Part shown: piece by piece, positions 8,812 to 18,126 of the stretch
Position numbering within the stretch: position 1 is the stretch's first letter
How the letters are laid out: every line of letters begins with the position of its first letter
Origin: JAFNAG01 sp963739235
GTDB lineage: Bacteria; Acidobacteriota; UBA6911
Reading direction: 5' to 3'
DNA: 64,000 nt
NCBI GenBank assembly: GCA_963739235.1
Contig: CAVTZY010000026.1
Location: forward strand, 1-64,000
Translations under genes and position numbers: made by a program
Notes under the pieces: generated by a model
Database searches by the model: none
What the model saw: the letters and a program-made list of their open reading frames with translations, nothing else
What the model was told of the DNA's origin: nothing

Positions 8812-10519
8812 ATGGTTAAGCTGTATACATTCTGTGCGGCAATCGTTCTGTGTTGGGTCGCCGCTGCCCCGTCGGTGAGCGCGCCACCAGTGCAGGGGAA
8901 AGGCCAGATTCCGAACGTCAAAACACAGACCGAGTTGGTGCAGTTGCCCGTGGTCGCGCATCGCGAAGGCAAGCACGTCGAGGGCTTAAAGGCCGATGCT
9001 TTCGCCGTGCTAATGGACGGCAAGCCGCAGACCATTGCTATCTTTGAAGAAGTGCATCCAAGACCGCCCATCAAACCCGCCCAGACAGCGGAGTTCTCCA
9101 ATATCGCGGAAAGCAGCCGCGGCGCGGCAGAACAACTCACGATCATCGCGCTCGACTTGAACAATACCGAACCGCTCGATCAGGCATACCTGAAGCAGGA
9201 AATCATAAAGTTTCTCGATTCTGCTGCAAAAACAGGTGAGTCGTTCGCACTGATCGCTATTATACGCAGCGGCATCCGCGTGCTGCACGACTTCACGACG
9301 GATCCCAAGTTGCTGGCTGCCGCGGTAAAGGGTCAGCCGCTGCAGAATGCGGCGAAGGAAGCGGCCGGCGGCCCAGTAATGGACTTCACGCCATGCGCTC
9401 GTTCTGCTGCGGGCTGCGGCGGGGGCAGCAATGCCGACATCGGCATGCAAGCAGTTGCAGACCTGGACCATTCTGATGACAAACCAGGAGATTTTCGAAA
9501 TCTACCGTGATCGTGCCACAGGAATAAGCACGCTCGTGGCGCTGCAGCAACTTGCTCAATCACTTCGCGGTCTGCCCGGCCGCAAGACGCTGGTATGGGC
9601 CAGTTCGGGAACTCAGGTTTTCGGCGGAATGAGTCGCATGTTTGCCGGCAGGAAAGATTTGCGCGGGGGAGCCTCGACCGATATGGGGAGGGTCGCCGAA
9701 ACGCTCGATCAAAACGCTTACACTTTCAATCTGCTGAATCTGGCTAACGTAGCAGTCTATCCGCTGGATGCGAGACACGGGTCCAACACGTCGTTCACCA
9801 ACTACGATGTCAAATATTCCGATGCTCCCCTGACCGAGGCCGTGGAGGCCGTACGCGGCTCGAACAACGAAATCATCGACTCGTTCAAGGCCATGGCTGC
9901 GGCTACGGGAGGGAAACCATGCTTCAACCGCACCGACCTGGCCAACTGCCTGCAGGAAGCGGCAGATGATTCGCACCATTATTACATGCTCGGTTTTTAC
10001 CTGGACAATAAAATCAAGCCCGGCTGGCACCCGATCAACGTCAGGCTGGATGGCCCGCGAACCGAGCTGGCTTATCGGGATGGTTTTTTCCTTGAGACGA
10101 GCGATCCGGAAAAGAGCAAGCTCACCGACTTGCAGCTGGCGCTGGTCTCGCCGCTCAATTACACCTCAGTGCCGATTCGCGGCAGATTCGAGAGCCCGGT
10201 GGACAAAGGTGACAAGAAGCTGATCGGATTCGCGCTCGACGTGCCGGCCGGTGCAATCACCCTGAATGACGAGGACAACCACCTGCTGCTCGATATTGTG
10301 GCTGTCGTCCGCGGCAAAGGCGGCAAGGAAATCACCAGGCTGGCTCAGCGCATCGATCGTGTGCTCACGGCCGAACAGGCGGCGGTGATTCGTGCTCAGG
10401 GCATTCACTACACGAACAAACTGGAACTTCCAGCAGGAGACTATGGAGTCTGGTTTGTGGTGCGCGAGAGCATCACCGGGCGAACCGGCAGTGTAGTGAC
10501 AACTGTGTCTGCAAAGTGA
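8812..10519 (+). CDS. VWFA-related secreted protein (acidobacterial type), with a frameshift
   Basis: ATG 8812 (GGGAG seven bases upstream) begins MVKLYTFCAAIVLCWVAAAP, a signal peptide ending near VSA. The following part, VQLPVVAHREGKHVEGLKAD then FAVLMDGKPQTIAIFEE, is the strand typical of acidobacterial VWFA-related proteins (TIGR03436-like). The VWA core follows (LTIIALDLNN, FALIAIIRSGIRVLHDFT). The frame ends at 9510, but a second frame overlapping from about 9431 continues EIFEIYRDRATGISTLVALQ, LRGLPGRKTLVWASSGTQV, DDSHHYYMLGFYLDNKIKPG and a C-terminal beta domain. A one-base indel between about 9455 and 9480 joins them; intact length would be about 568 residues. The family's function is unknown; it is exported and common in Acidobacteriota. 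Confidence 0.75.
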
Positions 10520-10742
10520 TGGGCAACGTGCATTGGCCAGCCGGTTTGGGGAACGGGTAACTGGACTGCGCCCTATCATGAGACAAAAGGAATAAGCACA
10601 GAATCATCAGATTCTGCAGGGATTGGGTGGTGGAGGAAGAGGGCAGTAGGCCCGCTTCCTCCCCTCAATTCTGTAGAGCCTTCCGCTTCTACCATGCCTG
10701 GTTGTTCAAGCCGGACATGCACGCACCATAGTTGGGCAAAAC

Positions 10743-10994
10743 TCAAAAGAGTCGCTGCCAGACAAACAGAACAATGACAGCGCCGATGATAGACAACACG
10801 AATCCTCCCGCATGGATTTTCTGCCCCGGCTTATGCTTCCAAATCAACCTGGCAATCAAGCCTCCCACGATCGAGCCGACGATTCCGAGGAGTGCCGTCC
10901 CCACAAGACCCATCGGATTGGCACCCGGATAAATGGCTCGGGCAACGAGGCCCGCACAGAATCCCACTACGATCGACCAGAGAACATGCAACAT
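10743..10994 (-). CDS. GlsB/YeaQ/YmgE-family stress membrane protein
   Basis: Small inner-membrane protein of 83 residues from ATG 10994, which has a GGGAGGAA site six bases upstream. It contains three hydrophobic, glycine-rich helices: LWSIVVGFCAGLVARAIYPG, MGLVGTALLGIVGSIVGGLI and GFVLSIIGAVIVLFVWQRLF, with the family's 'G-x-x-A-R-x-I-x-P-G' loop after helix 1. The family (also called transglycosylase-associated) is induced by acid or envelope stress; its biochemical role is not established. It precedes the polyphosphate genes but is separated from PPK2 by about 200 bp, so it is probably a separate transcript. Confidence 0.85.
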   Translation of the reverse strand: MLHVLWSIVVGFCAGLVARAIYPGANPMGLVGTALLGIVGSIVGGLIARLIWKHKPGQKIHAGGFVLSIIGAVIVLFVWQRLF

Positions 10995-11191
10995 GGTTTC
11001 CTCCCATTCATATTCACTATCTTGAGATCTTCCCAATACCGGCAGCAACAAGAATCAGGCGAGCGCCGAAGGGAACAACGTCAGACGCTGCCTGACTGCC
11101 TCCAGACCCAGCGAACCTATTCGGGAATTTTTCCAGCAGTGCCATGGCGGCAATTGTGGCAGTTTCTGTCTTTGGGACAGCGGACTACCCT

Positions 11192-12001
11192 CTATCTGAG
11201 CTTGATCTTCGATAAGTCCAGGGTTGGTCGAGGAAACTTCATCTTCAGCTCCTCCAGTGATTCCACCAGAATCTGGGATACTGCAAGGTTACGAAACCAC
11301 TTCTTGTTGGCCGGAATCACGTACCATGGGGCCCAAGGAGTACTGCATCGCGTCAACGCATCCTCGTATGCCTGGATGTAATCGTCCCAGTAATCGCGTT
11401 CCGCAAAATCCGCCTCCGACAGTTTCCATTGTCGGGTCGGATCGTCCAGCCGTTTTTCGATCCGTTGCTTCTGCTCGTCTTTGCTGATCTGCAGGAAAAA
11501 CTTGAAAATCTTGACATGATTCTTGGCGAGCAGCTGCTCAAAGTTGTTGATCTGATCGTAGCGCTTCGACCACACCTGTTCCGGCACAAGATTGTGAACC
11601 CGAACGACCAGCACATCCTCGTAGTGAGAGCGGTTGAAGATTGCGAATTCGCCCGCGCGCGGAGTGGCTTTATGGATGCGCCACAGAAAATCATGTTTTG
11701 CCTCTTCGGCCGTCGGAACCTTGAACGATGTGACCACAGTCCCCTGCGGGTTCAAGCTTGACATCACGTGGCGAATCGTCCCATCTTTGCCCCCGGCATC
11801 CATCGCCTGAAAGACTATGAGCACGGCGTGCTTGCTTTCGGCATAAAGCAGGTATTGAAGTTCCGCAAGCCGGGTCATGTTCTTTGCCAGCGCCGCTTCG
11901 GCAGCCGCCTTGCTCTTAATTCCTGGGGTTGTGTTCGGGTTTCGGTGCTCGAGCTTGGCTTTGTGACCTGGCTTCAACCTTAGATCTGCACTCAGACTCA
12001 T
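11192..12001 (-). CDS. ppk2: polyphosphate kinase 2 family (polyP:nucleotide phosphotransferase)
   Basis: 269 residues from ATG 12001, the usual size of single-domain PPK2. The P-loop-like motif FQAMDAGGKDGTIRHVMSSL lies at about 64-83, the lid/Walker B-side motif EFAIFNRSHYEDVLVVRVHN is central, and RDYWDDYIQAYEDAL and the PWYVIPANKKWFRNLAVSQI motif follow. The enzyme transfers phosphate from polyphosphate to ADP/AMP (or GDP/GMP) in the cytoplasm. The 'GKDGTIRHVMSSLNPQG' form resembles the polyP:AMP/ADP group (TIGR03709-type), but the subclass cannot be fixed by eye. It sits about 300 bp downstream of the CHAD-HD, SixA and PPK1 genes on the same strand, forming a polyphosphate cluster. Confidence 0.92.
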   Translation of the reverse strand: MSLSADLRLKPGHKAKLEHRNPNTTPGIKSKAAAEAALAKNMTRLAELQYLLYAESKHAVLIVFQAMDAGGKDGTIRHVMSSLNPQGTVVTSFKVPTAEEAKHDFLWRIHKATPRAGEFAIFNRSHYEDVLVVRVHNLVPEQVWSKRYDQINNFEQLLAKNHVKIFKFFLQISKDEQKQRIEKRLDDPTRQWKLSEADFAERDYWDDYIQAYEDALTRCSTPWAPWYVIPANKKWFRNLAVSQILVESLEELKMKFPRPTLDLSKIKLR

Positions 12002-12286
12002 AGGGGCCCCCGGTCGGAATAGGGTGACGAATCGGTTAGGTAGCGCTTGCAGATGATAACGCCGCCCTGCGCCGGCAGAAAAGAGGAATATCGCATCCGG
12101 CATTTGAGTATTCCCGTTAGTGCGGGAGAAAGAAGGTCACAGTCATCCAGAAGGCCAAAATCGTGCGGGCCACAGCCGGCTCGTTTCTGGAAACCGCACG
12201 CGTTGTGGCATTCACACGATGGTTGAACGCCACGCACTTAAGACTGGCTTTCTGCGGATGCGGGATGGAGATTTTGCAGTGGCACA

Positions 12287-13798
12287 CTATTCCTGAAGGG
12301 TTTGGATCTTTATCGGAGCCCGGCAAACGACTTCCAGCGGATAACGGGCGGTTGCCAGTTTGCGCGCCAGGAGATCTCCTTCCTGATAGCCTGCCGCGGA
12401 GATCACAATGGCATCCGTCATCCGGCTGACATGAACATGCCGGATGCGCTCCTCGCCGCGACAGGCAAAGGCATCCGCCAGGCACAGGATTGCTGCGGCC
12501 AGCTGCACCGCTCGCTTCTGTTCCTCGTTGAGGTGCGCCAAATGCCTGCTTTCGGGCCGGCGAACCGCGCCGCGGTGATATCGGACGGCCAGCGCAGCAA
12601 GTCGGTAGGTTTCCGCAGAAAAACCCAGAGGCGGCTCAGTCCTGGTTATTTGCTTGTAGCTCGCTCTTCCGCCCCTCCTGCCTCCAACGGCCGGGCCGAC
12701 ATTGTGCATGATAGAAGCCTCATGCAGTGCACAGCGGACATCTGTCGTTCCCCCTGTGGCGATGATCCCTGCGCGCTCCAGGCCGTCGAACAGTTGCATC
12801 GCCACACCGGCGATATCCTGGGTGCGCGCAAAATCCGGATCCCGGCATGAAGACCAGATGCGAATTCTGGCTTCCGCCGCCTGCTCCAGTTCACGGCCCG
12901 CGGGCAGGCCGGCGCGCCAGACCGGCCAGATGGAGTCCTTGCCGATCGCCTTCTCACGATAGGTTTGAATCCTGGCCTTGCTCTCTTCTTCGATTAGAAC
13001 ACGCCATTGGGAGCGGACGTCGCGGTCCGATAGCGCGCCGATGTGCAGCGCGGTCCGCCAGAGGACAAAAAGGTCGTGGAGATCTCCGAGCACGTCCTGG
13101 AACAGTTTGAGATCCTTGCCCCAAGCTTCATGCCGTTGGGGCAGGAGATTCTCGACCGTGTAGCGGAAGCGTTTCAAGCCGATGCGGAGCCTGTGGAACG
13201 CGATCCGGCTCCGGTTCCGCAGTGCCTGGTGGTGCAACTCGTGCGCCGCCTGCCAGCGTTCAAGGGCGAACTGCTGGAAAACCGGATCCTCCAGCGGCAC
13301 AGGCGCGGAAATTCCGGGCAACCGGGCTTGCCATCTCCCCCATTTTTTCAGGTTAAAGCGGCCCAGCGCCTTTCTTGCGCGTTCGCGCTGCTGCGCTTCC
13401 CGCTCGACCAAGTGGGCGACCAGTTTCATTCCGGCAGGATCCTGCAGCCCTACCGAACGTCCGATCCATTCCTGCAGGACCTGGGTGTCTCTCAGTTCGC
13501 CGAGTCGCTTAAAGAGTCTTCGGCCCTCCTTTTTCATTTCTCTCCAGTCCTCGAGCGGGTCGAGGGCCATGTGGATATCGGCAATGGCGAGACATCGGCG
13601 CAAGGCAACACGCAGGTCATGGACGGCGTCCGGATCAAAATCCTGTTGCACCCGGCCGAGTTCAACCTGCGCGCGTTCCATCCAGGCCGATAAACCGATC
13701 TTTTCGCCGGGCACAAGGACAGCCGCCTGTGCATCAGAGGTCAAGCTGTTCTCATCACCGGTTGCGACCATGGTCACCTTGCTGTTGTCGAAGTTCAC
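12287..13798 (-). CDS. CHAD domain fused to a degenerate Ppx/GppA-type HD domain
   Basis: 503 residues. Residues about 30-290 are a CHAD domain with both signature helices: DAVHDLRVALRRCLA (His60) and RIAFHRLRIGLKRFRYTVEN (His202). CHAD domains bind polyphosphate through basic helices. Residues about 315-500 align by eye with the C-terminal domain of the Ppx encoded at 18127-19710: HEASIMHNVGPAVG against HYACILHDIGYHIG, and LAVRYHRGAVRRPE against LVRYHRRAVPQTSHPE, then LAAAILCLADAFAC against LAAILRIADGLDQ. The metal-site residues differ (HD becomes HN at 365-366, and the H-x-H of the Ppx HHKHG loop is missing), so this half looks inactive as a phosphohydrolase and may be a polyP-binding or partner module. 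Gap to sixA is 22 bp. Confidence 0.8.
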   Translation of the reverse strand: MNFDNSKVTMVATGDENSLTSDAQAAVLVPGEKIGLSAWMERAQVELGRVQQDFDPDAVHDLRVALRRCLAIADIHMALDPLEDWREMKKEGRRLFKRLGELRDTQVLQEWIGRSVGLQDPAGMKLVAHLVEREAQQRERARKALGRFNLKKWGRWQARLPGISAPVPLEDPVFQQFALERWQAAHELHHQALRNRSRIAFHRLRIGLKRFRYTVENLLPQRHEAWGKDLKLFQDVLGDLHDLFVLWRTALHIGALSDRDVRSQWRVLIEEESKARIQTYREKAIGKDSIWPVWRAGLPAGRELEQAAEARIRIWSSCRDPDFARTQDIAGVAMQLFDGLERAGIIATGGTTDVRCALHEASIMHNVGPAVGGRRGGRASYKQITRTEPPLGFSAETYRLAALAVRYHRGAVRRPESRHLAHLNEEQKRAVQLAAAILCLADAFACRGEERIRHVHVSRMTDAIVISAAGYQEGDLLARKLATARYPLEVVCRAPIKIQTLQE

Positions 13799-13820
13799 CG
13801 CGCGAGCAGGCGGGGTGGAA

Positions 13821-14273
13821 TCAACCAGAGGAGTTCGCCTTTGAGAACGTCCGATCGCCCAGCCTTACGCAGGCCAGCCCGCCTTTCTTGCATACGATCC
13901 GGCCGCCTCCAATGAGCGCGCTGATGGTCTCGCTGAAACTCGGCTCGTGTCCGATCAGCATGAGAGCTTCGCACCCGGCATGATCGCGCAGGATTTCAGC
14001 CAGCTGAGCCTTGTCGAAATATATGCCGAGGCGGCTTTCATACAAGAGCTTGTCTTTTGCATTGAGTGCTTCGGCCACAATGTCACCGGTTTGCCGTGCG
14101 CGGGCAAGCGGGCTCGTGAGGATGGCATCCAGTTCCAAGTCAAGCTTGGCGAGTACGGCTGCGCTGCGCGCCATCCGTTCTTTGCCCCCTTCGGTTAACG
14201 GCCGCTCCGCGTCCTCACCTTTCCACTCGGAGCGTTCCGCTGCCACTCCGTGCCGAAGAAAATAGAGTTTCAT
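13821..14273 (-). CDS. sixA: phosphohistidine phosphatase, SixA family
   Basis: 150 residues of the histidine-phosphatase superfamily. The N-terminal MKLYFLRHGVAAERSEW contains the catalytic RHG (His8); PLTEGGKERMARSA, TSPLARARQTGDIVAEAL (the second arginine motif) and LMLIGHEPSFSETISAL (second catalytic His) follow in order. SixA removes phosphate from phosphohistidine on HPr-like or histidine-kinase HPt domains. It lies between PPK1 (19 bp gap) and the CHAD-HD gene (22 bp gap) on the same strand, an arrangement known from other polyphosphate clusters. A role here on the phosphohistidine of PPK1 or on a PTS-like carrier is speculation. Confidence 0.92.
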   Translation of the reverse strand: MKLYFLRHGVAAERSEWKGEDAERPLTEGGKERMARSAAVLAKLDLELDAILTSPLARARQTGDIVAEALNAKDKLLYESRLGIYFDKAQLAEILRDHAGCEALMLIGHEPSFSETISALIGGGRIVCKKGGLACVRLGDRTFSKANSSG

Positions 14274-14292
14274 GATTCCACCCTTTTCCGGA

Positions 14293-16431
14293 CTAAGCGG
14301 GCGACCGCCTGGAGGTGAGCCATAACTGGCTGTCCACGGATGCCGCGCCTTCCTGGGGTTTCACGCGCACATACGTGCCATCGGCCTGCATCTCGCGTGC
14401 CTTGACATTGTCTGCAAGATAAACGGCCAGCACCTGGTCGCGCAATTGGCGGATCAAATTCGGATCTTCAACGGGGAAGAGGATCTCGACGCGGCGGTCC
14501 AAATTGCGGGGCATCAAGTCTGCGCTGCCGAGGTAGATCTGTTCGTTGCCGCCGTTGCAGAAATAGTAAATCCGGCTGTGTTCGAGAAAGCGGCCGACGA
14601 TACTGATGACGCGGATGTTCTCGCTCAAGCCCGGCACTCCGGGACGCAGGCAACACATGCCGCGCACAATCAGATCGACGCGCACACCGGCTTGCGAAGC
14701 TTTATAGAGCAGGCGAATGATCGGCTTGTCGATCAGCGAGTTGACCTTGAAAATGAGATGCGCCTGTTCTCCCTGCTGCTGTCGCTCAATTTCGCGCCGG
14801 ATAAGAGATTCGATGCCTGACCGCAGATTAATGGGCGCGACCAGGAATTTGCGATAGTCCTTCTTGGCCGAATAGCCCGTCAGGTAGTTGAACAGGTCCG
14901 TGGCATCCGCTCCCATGTCCTCGTCGCAGGTGAACAATCCGAGATCCGTGTACGTCTGCGCCGTCGTGGGATTATAGTTGCCGGTGGCAAGATGTATATA
15001 ACGGCGGATGGTATCCCCCTCCTTGCGGACCACGAGCGCGGTCTTGGAATGTGTTTTCAGTCCCAGCAGCCCGTAGACGACGTGCACCCCTTCACTTTCC
15101 AGCGCTTTGGCCCACTCAATGTTGCTCTCCTCGTCAAAGCGGGCCTTGAGTTCCACGAGGACGGCAACCTGTTTGCCCCGGCGCGCAGCGTCCAGGAGTG
15201 CTTGAACCACCGGCGAATTGCGGCCGACGCGATACAACGTTTGTTTTATCGCAAGTACGTCCGGATCACGCGCCGCGGCCTGGAGAAATTCTGTGACCGG
15301 AGAGAACGAGTCATAAGGATGATGCAACAAAATGTCCTGGTTGCGGATGGCGGTGAAAATATCCCCTTCCGCTATATCCAATGCAGGAGGCACGACAGGA
15401 ACACAGGGCGGATCTTTGAGATCATGTCGATCGAGCGCGTACAACTGGATCAGATCGCTCATACCCAGAGGCGAGCGCAAGGTGTAAATCTCGTCCGCTT
15501 CCAGGCTCAGATTTTCCGCGAGGAGTTTCTTGATATCATCGGGCATCGCGAGATCGACCGTCAGGCGAACCACGGAACCAAAGCGCCGCTCGCGCACACC
15601 GCGCTCCACCGATTCCAGTAGATCCTCGGCCTCGAGATCCTGAATTACCATTTCCGCGTCGCGCGTCACTCGAAACGGGTGCGCCTCAAGCAACTGCATT
15701 CCCGGAAACAGCCTGGGCAGGTGTTCGATAATGACCTGCTCCAGCCAAACCAGATACCTGACGCGCGAGTCCTGCTCTGGTACAGCTTGGGCACCGGCAG
15801 GAGGAGGCACTTTTAATAGACGGGGCAGCGTGTTCGGTACTTTCACGCGCGCAAACCGGAGATATCCGCCCTCATCCCGGAGCATAACCGCCAGGTTCAA
15901 GCTCATGTTGGAAATATGCGGAAACGGCCGCGCCGGGTCGTAGGCGAGCGGCGTCAAGACGGGATAAACCGTCACGTCAAAATACTGTCTGACGTATGCC
16001 TTCTGGGTTTCATCGAGCGCAGCGAAGTCGAGGACATGAACACCGGCCGTTCCCAGCAAAGGCAGCAAATTGTGCAGGCAATCGCGGGCATCATTCATCA
16101 GCTGCCGCGCGACCTGCCTTACAGCGGCCAGCTGCTGCGTGGGCGTAAGCCCGTCGATGGATAACTCGATCACGCCGGCCTCGATCTGTTGTTTGAGACC
16201 GGCTACGCGCACCATGTAAAACTCAGCCAGGTCGGTGCCGACGATGGCCAAGAACTTTACACGCTCAAGGAGGGGATTGCGTTCATCCAGCGCCTCCTCC
16301 AAGACGCGACGGAAGAAGGAAAGCAAAGACAACTCCCGGTTGAGAAAGAACCTGGCATCTTCAGGAACTTTGGGCGCGATCGTTGCGGACGCCGACTGGG
16401 CACGGCGCACTCCCCGACGTGGTTTTTTCGG
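14293..16431 (-). CDS. ppk1: polyphosphate kinase 1
   Basis: Polymerises the gamma-phosphate of ATP into polyphosphate, reversibly, usually at the membrane. GTG 16431 is chosen because AAGGGGG lies five to six bases upstream; an earlier in-frame ATG at 16467 lacks this. The 712-residue protein contains the N domain (FFLNRELSLLSFFRRVLEEA, VKFLAIVGTDLAEFYMVRVA), the head domain and the two PLD-like catalytic halves. In the first half, KTHSKTALVVRKEG has His461 as the likely autophosphorylated residue, followed by YIHLATGNYNPTTAQTYTD. In the second, SIVGRFLEHSRIYYFCNGG is followed by RNLDRRVEILFPVED. All expected motifs are present. It leads the minus-strand unit ppk1-sixA-CHAD/HD. Confidence 0.96.
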   Translation of the reverse strand, partial: PKKPRRGVRRAQSASATIAPKVPEDARFFLNRELSLLSFFRRVLEEALDERNPLLERVKFLAIVGTDLAEFYMVRVAGLKQQIEAGVIELSIDGLTPTQQLAAVRQVARQLMNDARDCLHNLLPLLGTAGVHVLDFAALDETQKAYVRQYFDVTVYPVLTPLAYDPARPFPHISNMSLNLAVMLRDEGGYLRFARVKVPNTLPRLLKVPPPAGAQAVPEQDSRVRYLVWLEQVIIEHLPRLFPGMQLLEAHPFRVTRDAEMVIQDLEAEDLLESVERGVRERRFGSVVRLTVDLAMPDDIKKLLAENLSLEADEIYTLRSPLGMSDLIQLYALDRHDLKDPPCVPVVPPALDIAEGDIFTAIRNQDILLHHPYDSFSPVTEFLQAAARDPDVLAIKQTLYRVGRNSPVVQALLDAARRGKQVAVLVELKARFDEESNIEWAKALESEGVHVVYGLLGLKTHSKTALVVRKEGDTIRRYIHLATGNYNPTTAQTYTDLGLFTCDEDMGADATDLFNYLTGYSAKKDYRKFLVAPINLRSGIESLIRREIERQQQGEQAHLIFKVNSLIDKPIIRLLYKASQAGVRVDLIVRGMCCLRPGVPGLSENIRVISIVGRFLEHSRIYYFCNGGNEQIYLGSADLMPRNLDRRVEILFPVEDPNLIRQLRDQVLAVYLADNVKAREMQADGTYVRVKPQEGAASVDSQLWLTSRRSPA

Positions 16432-16906
16432 CACGGCACCCCCTTGAATTTTGCCGCCGGATCCCAAATCCTAAAGGCTATCTTACTCGAATTGGCTTGG
16501 TTCGGCTACGGGTCTCCGGAAAAATTATAGCCTGCTGAGCATCGGATCATAAACCGGCGCCACGGAACCTCGGGCAGAGCAGGAGGTGTACCCGTACCAA
16601 TTATTATCAGCTTCCGGGCGACCTTAGATCAACGCGAGCGCGCCGCATGGCAATCCGGCATGCGAGCAACCCGCAATTTTTCCTCCTGCGTTCCCCAAAA
16701 CTCAACCACCGCAGATTTCCTGATGTGCTTGGGTGCTCCGACAGCGGATGGGATAGGGTGTTTCACGCCCGCCCTCCCGGATTAGAGGGATTCTCGTCCT
16801 CGCAGTACTGTTGTGATTAAACGGACGCCAGGAAGATTATACTGCCGCTCCATACGGGCCCTGTGTGAAGATTGAGTGAAATCGGTCACGGCTTCCTGTT
16901 AGATAG
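16432..16906. other. intergenic region upstream of ppk1
   Basis: About 470 bp with no supportable gene. It should contain the ppk1 promoter on the minus strand. The right end, near 16895-16905, reads LLDRFDVPR in one frame and may be the beginning of the glgC remnant. Confidence 0.4.
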
Positions 16907-17530
16907 ATTCGACGTTCCTCGCATGACTTCGGGCGTGACATATTGCCTTGCTTGGTTAACAATGGGCAGGTTTATGCCCATCCATTCTATGACCAAAACC
17001 GCAAAGCCTACAATTATTGGCGCGATATAGGAACATTGGATTCCTACCATGAAGCCAGCATGGACCTGGTTGCAGCGCACCCTCCATTCAGCTTGCACGT
17101 ATCCTCTTCCCCGATACACTCATTTGCGGAAGTTTGTCCTCCCGCGCGGTTCCTGGCTTCGCGTCGCTTGCCGAGCCGCAAGGCTGTAGGCCACAATTCT
17201 CTGGTTTGCAATGGTTGCATCATACGGGGCGGCCGTGTGGAACGCTCCATCCTCTCCCCCATTGTGCGTGTGAATTCTCACGCCCTGGTCGAAGACTCAA
17301 TTCTCTTTGATAGCGTCGAGATCGGCAGCCATGCAAAGATCCGGCGGGCTATCATCGACAAGGACGTAAAGATTCCGCCTCGCTTCCACGTCGGCTACGA
17401 TCTGGATGAGGACAAAAAACGCTTTACAGTTACCGAATCGGGAGTTGTAGTCATTCCAAAAAGAGAATCGATAGAACTGGCCAATACTGCATTGCCACGA
17501 TCGATGCGAAAGGCTGCTCAGATAGCCTGA
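16907..17530 (+). pseudogene. glgC: glucose-1-phosphate adenylyltransferase, C-terminal remnant
   Basis: Starting just after a TAG at 16904-16906, the plus strand reads SHDFGRDILPCLVNNGQVYA, then AYNYWRDIGTLDSYHEASMD, VCNGCIIRGGRVERSILSPI, VEDSILFDSVEIGSHAKIRR, AIIDKDVKIP, and ends with a normal-looking C-terminus (YDLDEDKKRFTVTESGVVVI). These are GlgC (ADP-glucose pyrophosphorylase) motifs: the YWRDxGT catalytic-domain end and the left-handed beta-helix. The first half, including the nucleotide-binding G-G-x-G-x-R-L loop, is absent, and the linker near 17090-17190 looks scrambled. It is therefore a relic. GlgC would link carbon storage (glycogen) with the phosphate storage genes around it. 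Confidence 0.72.
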
Positions 17531-17547
17531 TTACTGAGATCGTGGTC

Positions 17548-18105
17548 TCAGCCGCGCTCAAAGATGGCTGCCCAGCTCGAGCGGATATGTGGCCCACCCG
17601 CCACCCGGAATCCGGAGCGCTTTGCTGTTTCCATCAAGGCAGCAAAGTCGGTCTCCTTCACATGCCCCCTTGGTTCCGCCACCAGGAGCTTTCTCTTGGG
17701 CCCGAGCACGCTGTGCATCTCGCCCAGGAACCGGCCTGCGTCCGGCAACTCATGAATCATGGCAAAAGCGAGGACGAAATCGACTGGGCCGTCGAGATCG
17801 TCCAACCTCATTCTGTCCTCCTGCGCAAGGCGCACCTCAATCCGGTCGAGGAGCCCCGCTTTGAGGGCACGACGCTGGAGCCCTGCAATCATTCTCGGCT
17901 GCACATCGACGGCGATGACCTTGCCATTCCGGCCCACGAGTCGCGCCAGTTCGAGGGTGAATAATCCCATGCCGGAGCCGGGCTCGAGCACCAGCATCCC
18001 CTCCTGCACAAACGCCTGCAGGATTTCGCGCGGATTGTGCCACAGCCGTCGAATTGGGCTGGCCAGAAAGTAACCAAACCACCAAGGGCATATCCTGTGT
18101 GCCAT
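17548..18105 (-). CDS. class I SAM-dependent methyltransferase
   Basis: 185 residues. The N-terminus MAHRICPWWFGYFLASPIRR is a conserved opening of a small methyltransferase group found beside membrane and polyphosphate genes. Motif I is MLVLEPGSGMGLFTLELARL, motif II includes KVIAVDVQPRMIAGLQRRA, and VDFVLAFAMIHELPDAGRFL is the motif IV region. The acceptor substrate is not evident. The gene ends 22 bp upstream of the Ppx gene's stop region on the same strand and is probably the downstream neighbour of a different transcript; no promoter was seen between them. Confidence 0.8.
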   Translation of the reverse strand: MAHRICPWWFGYFLASPIRRLWHNPREILQAFVQEGMLVLEPGSGMGLFTLELARLVGRNGKVIAVDVQPRMIAGLQRRALKAGLLDRIEVRLAQEDRMRLDDLDGPVDFVLAFAMIHELPDAGRFLGEMHSVLGPKRKLLVAEPRGHVKETDFAALMETAKRSGFRVAGGPHIRSSWAAIFERG

Positions 18106-18126
18106 GCTGCCTCCTCGAAAGATGTG

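Noticed and set aside
12287..12860. Active HD phosphohydrolase domain in the CHAD fusion
   Set aside because: The HD pair reads HN and the H-x-H metal loop of the Ppx relative is missing.
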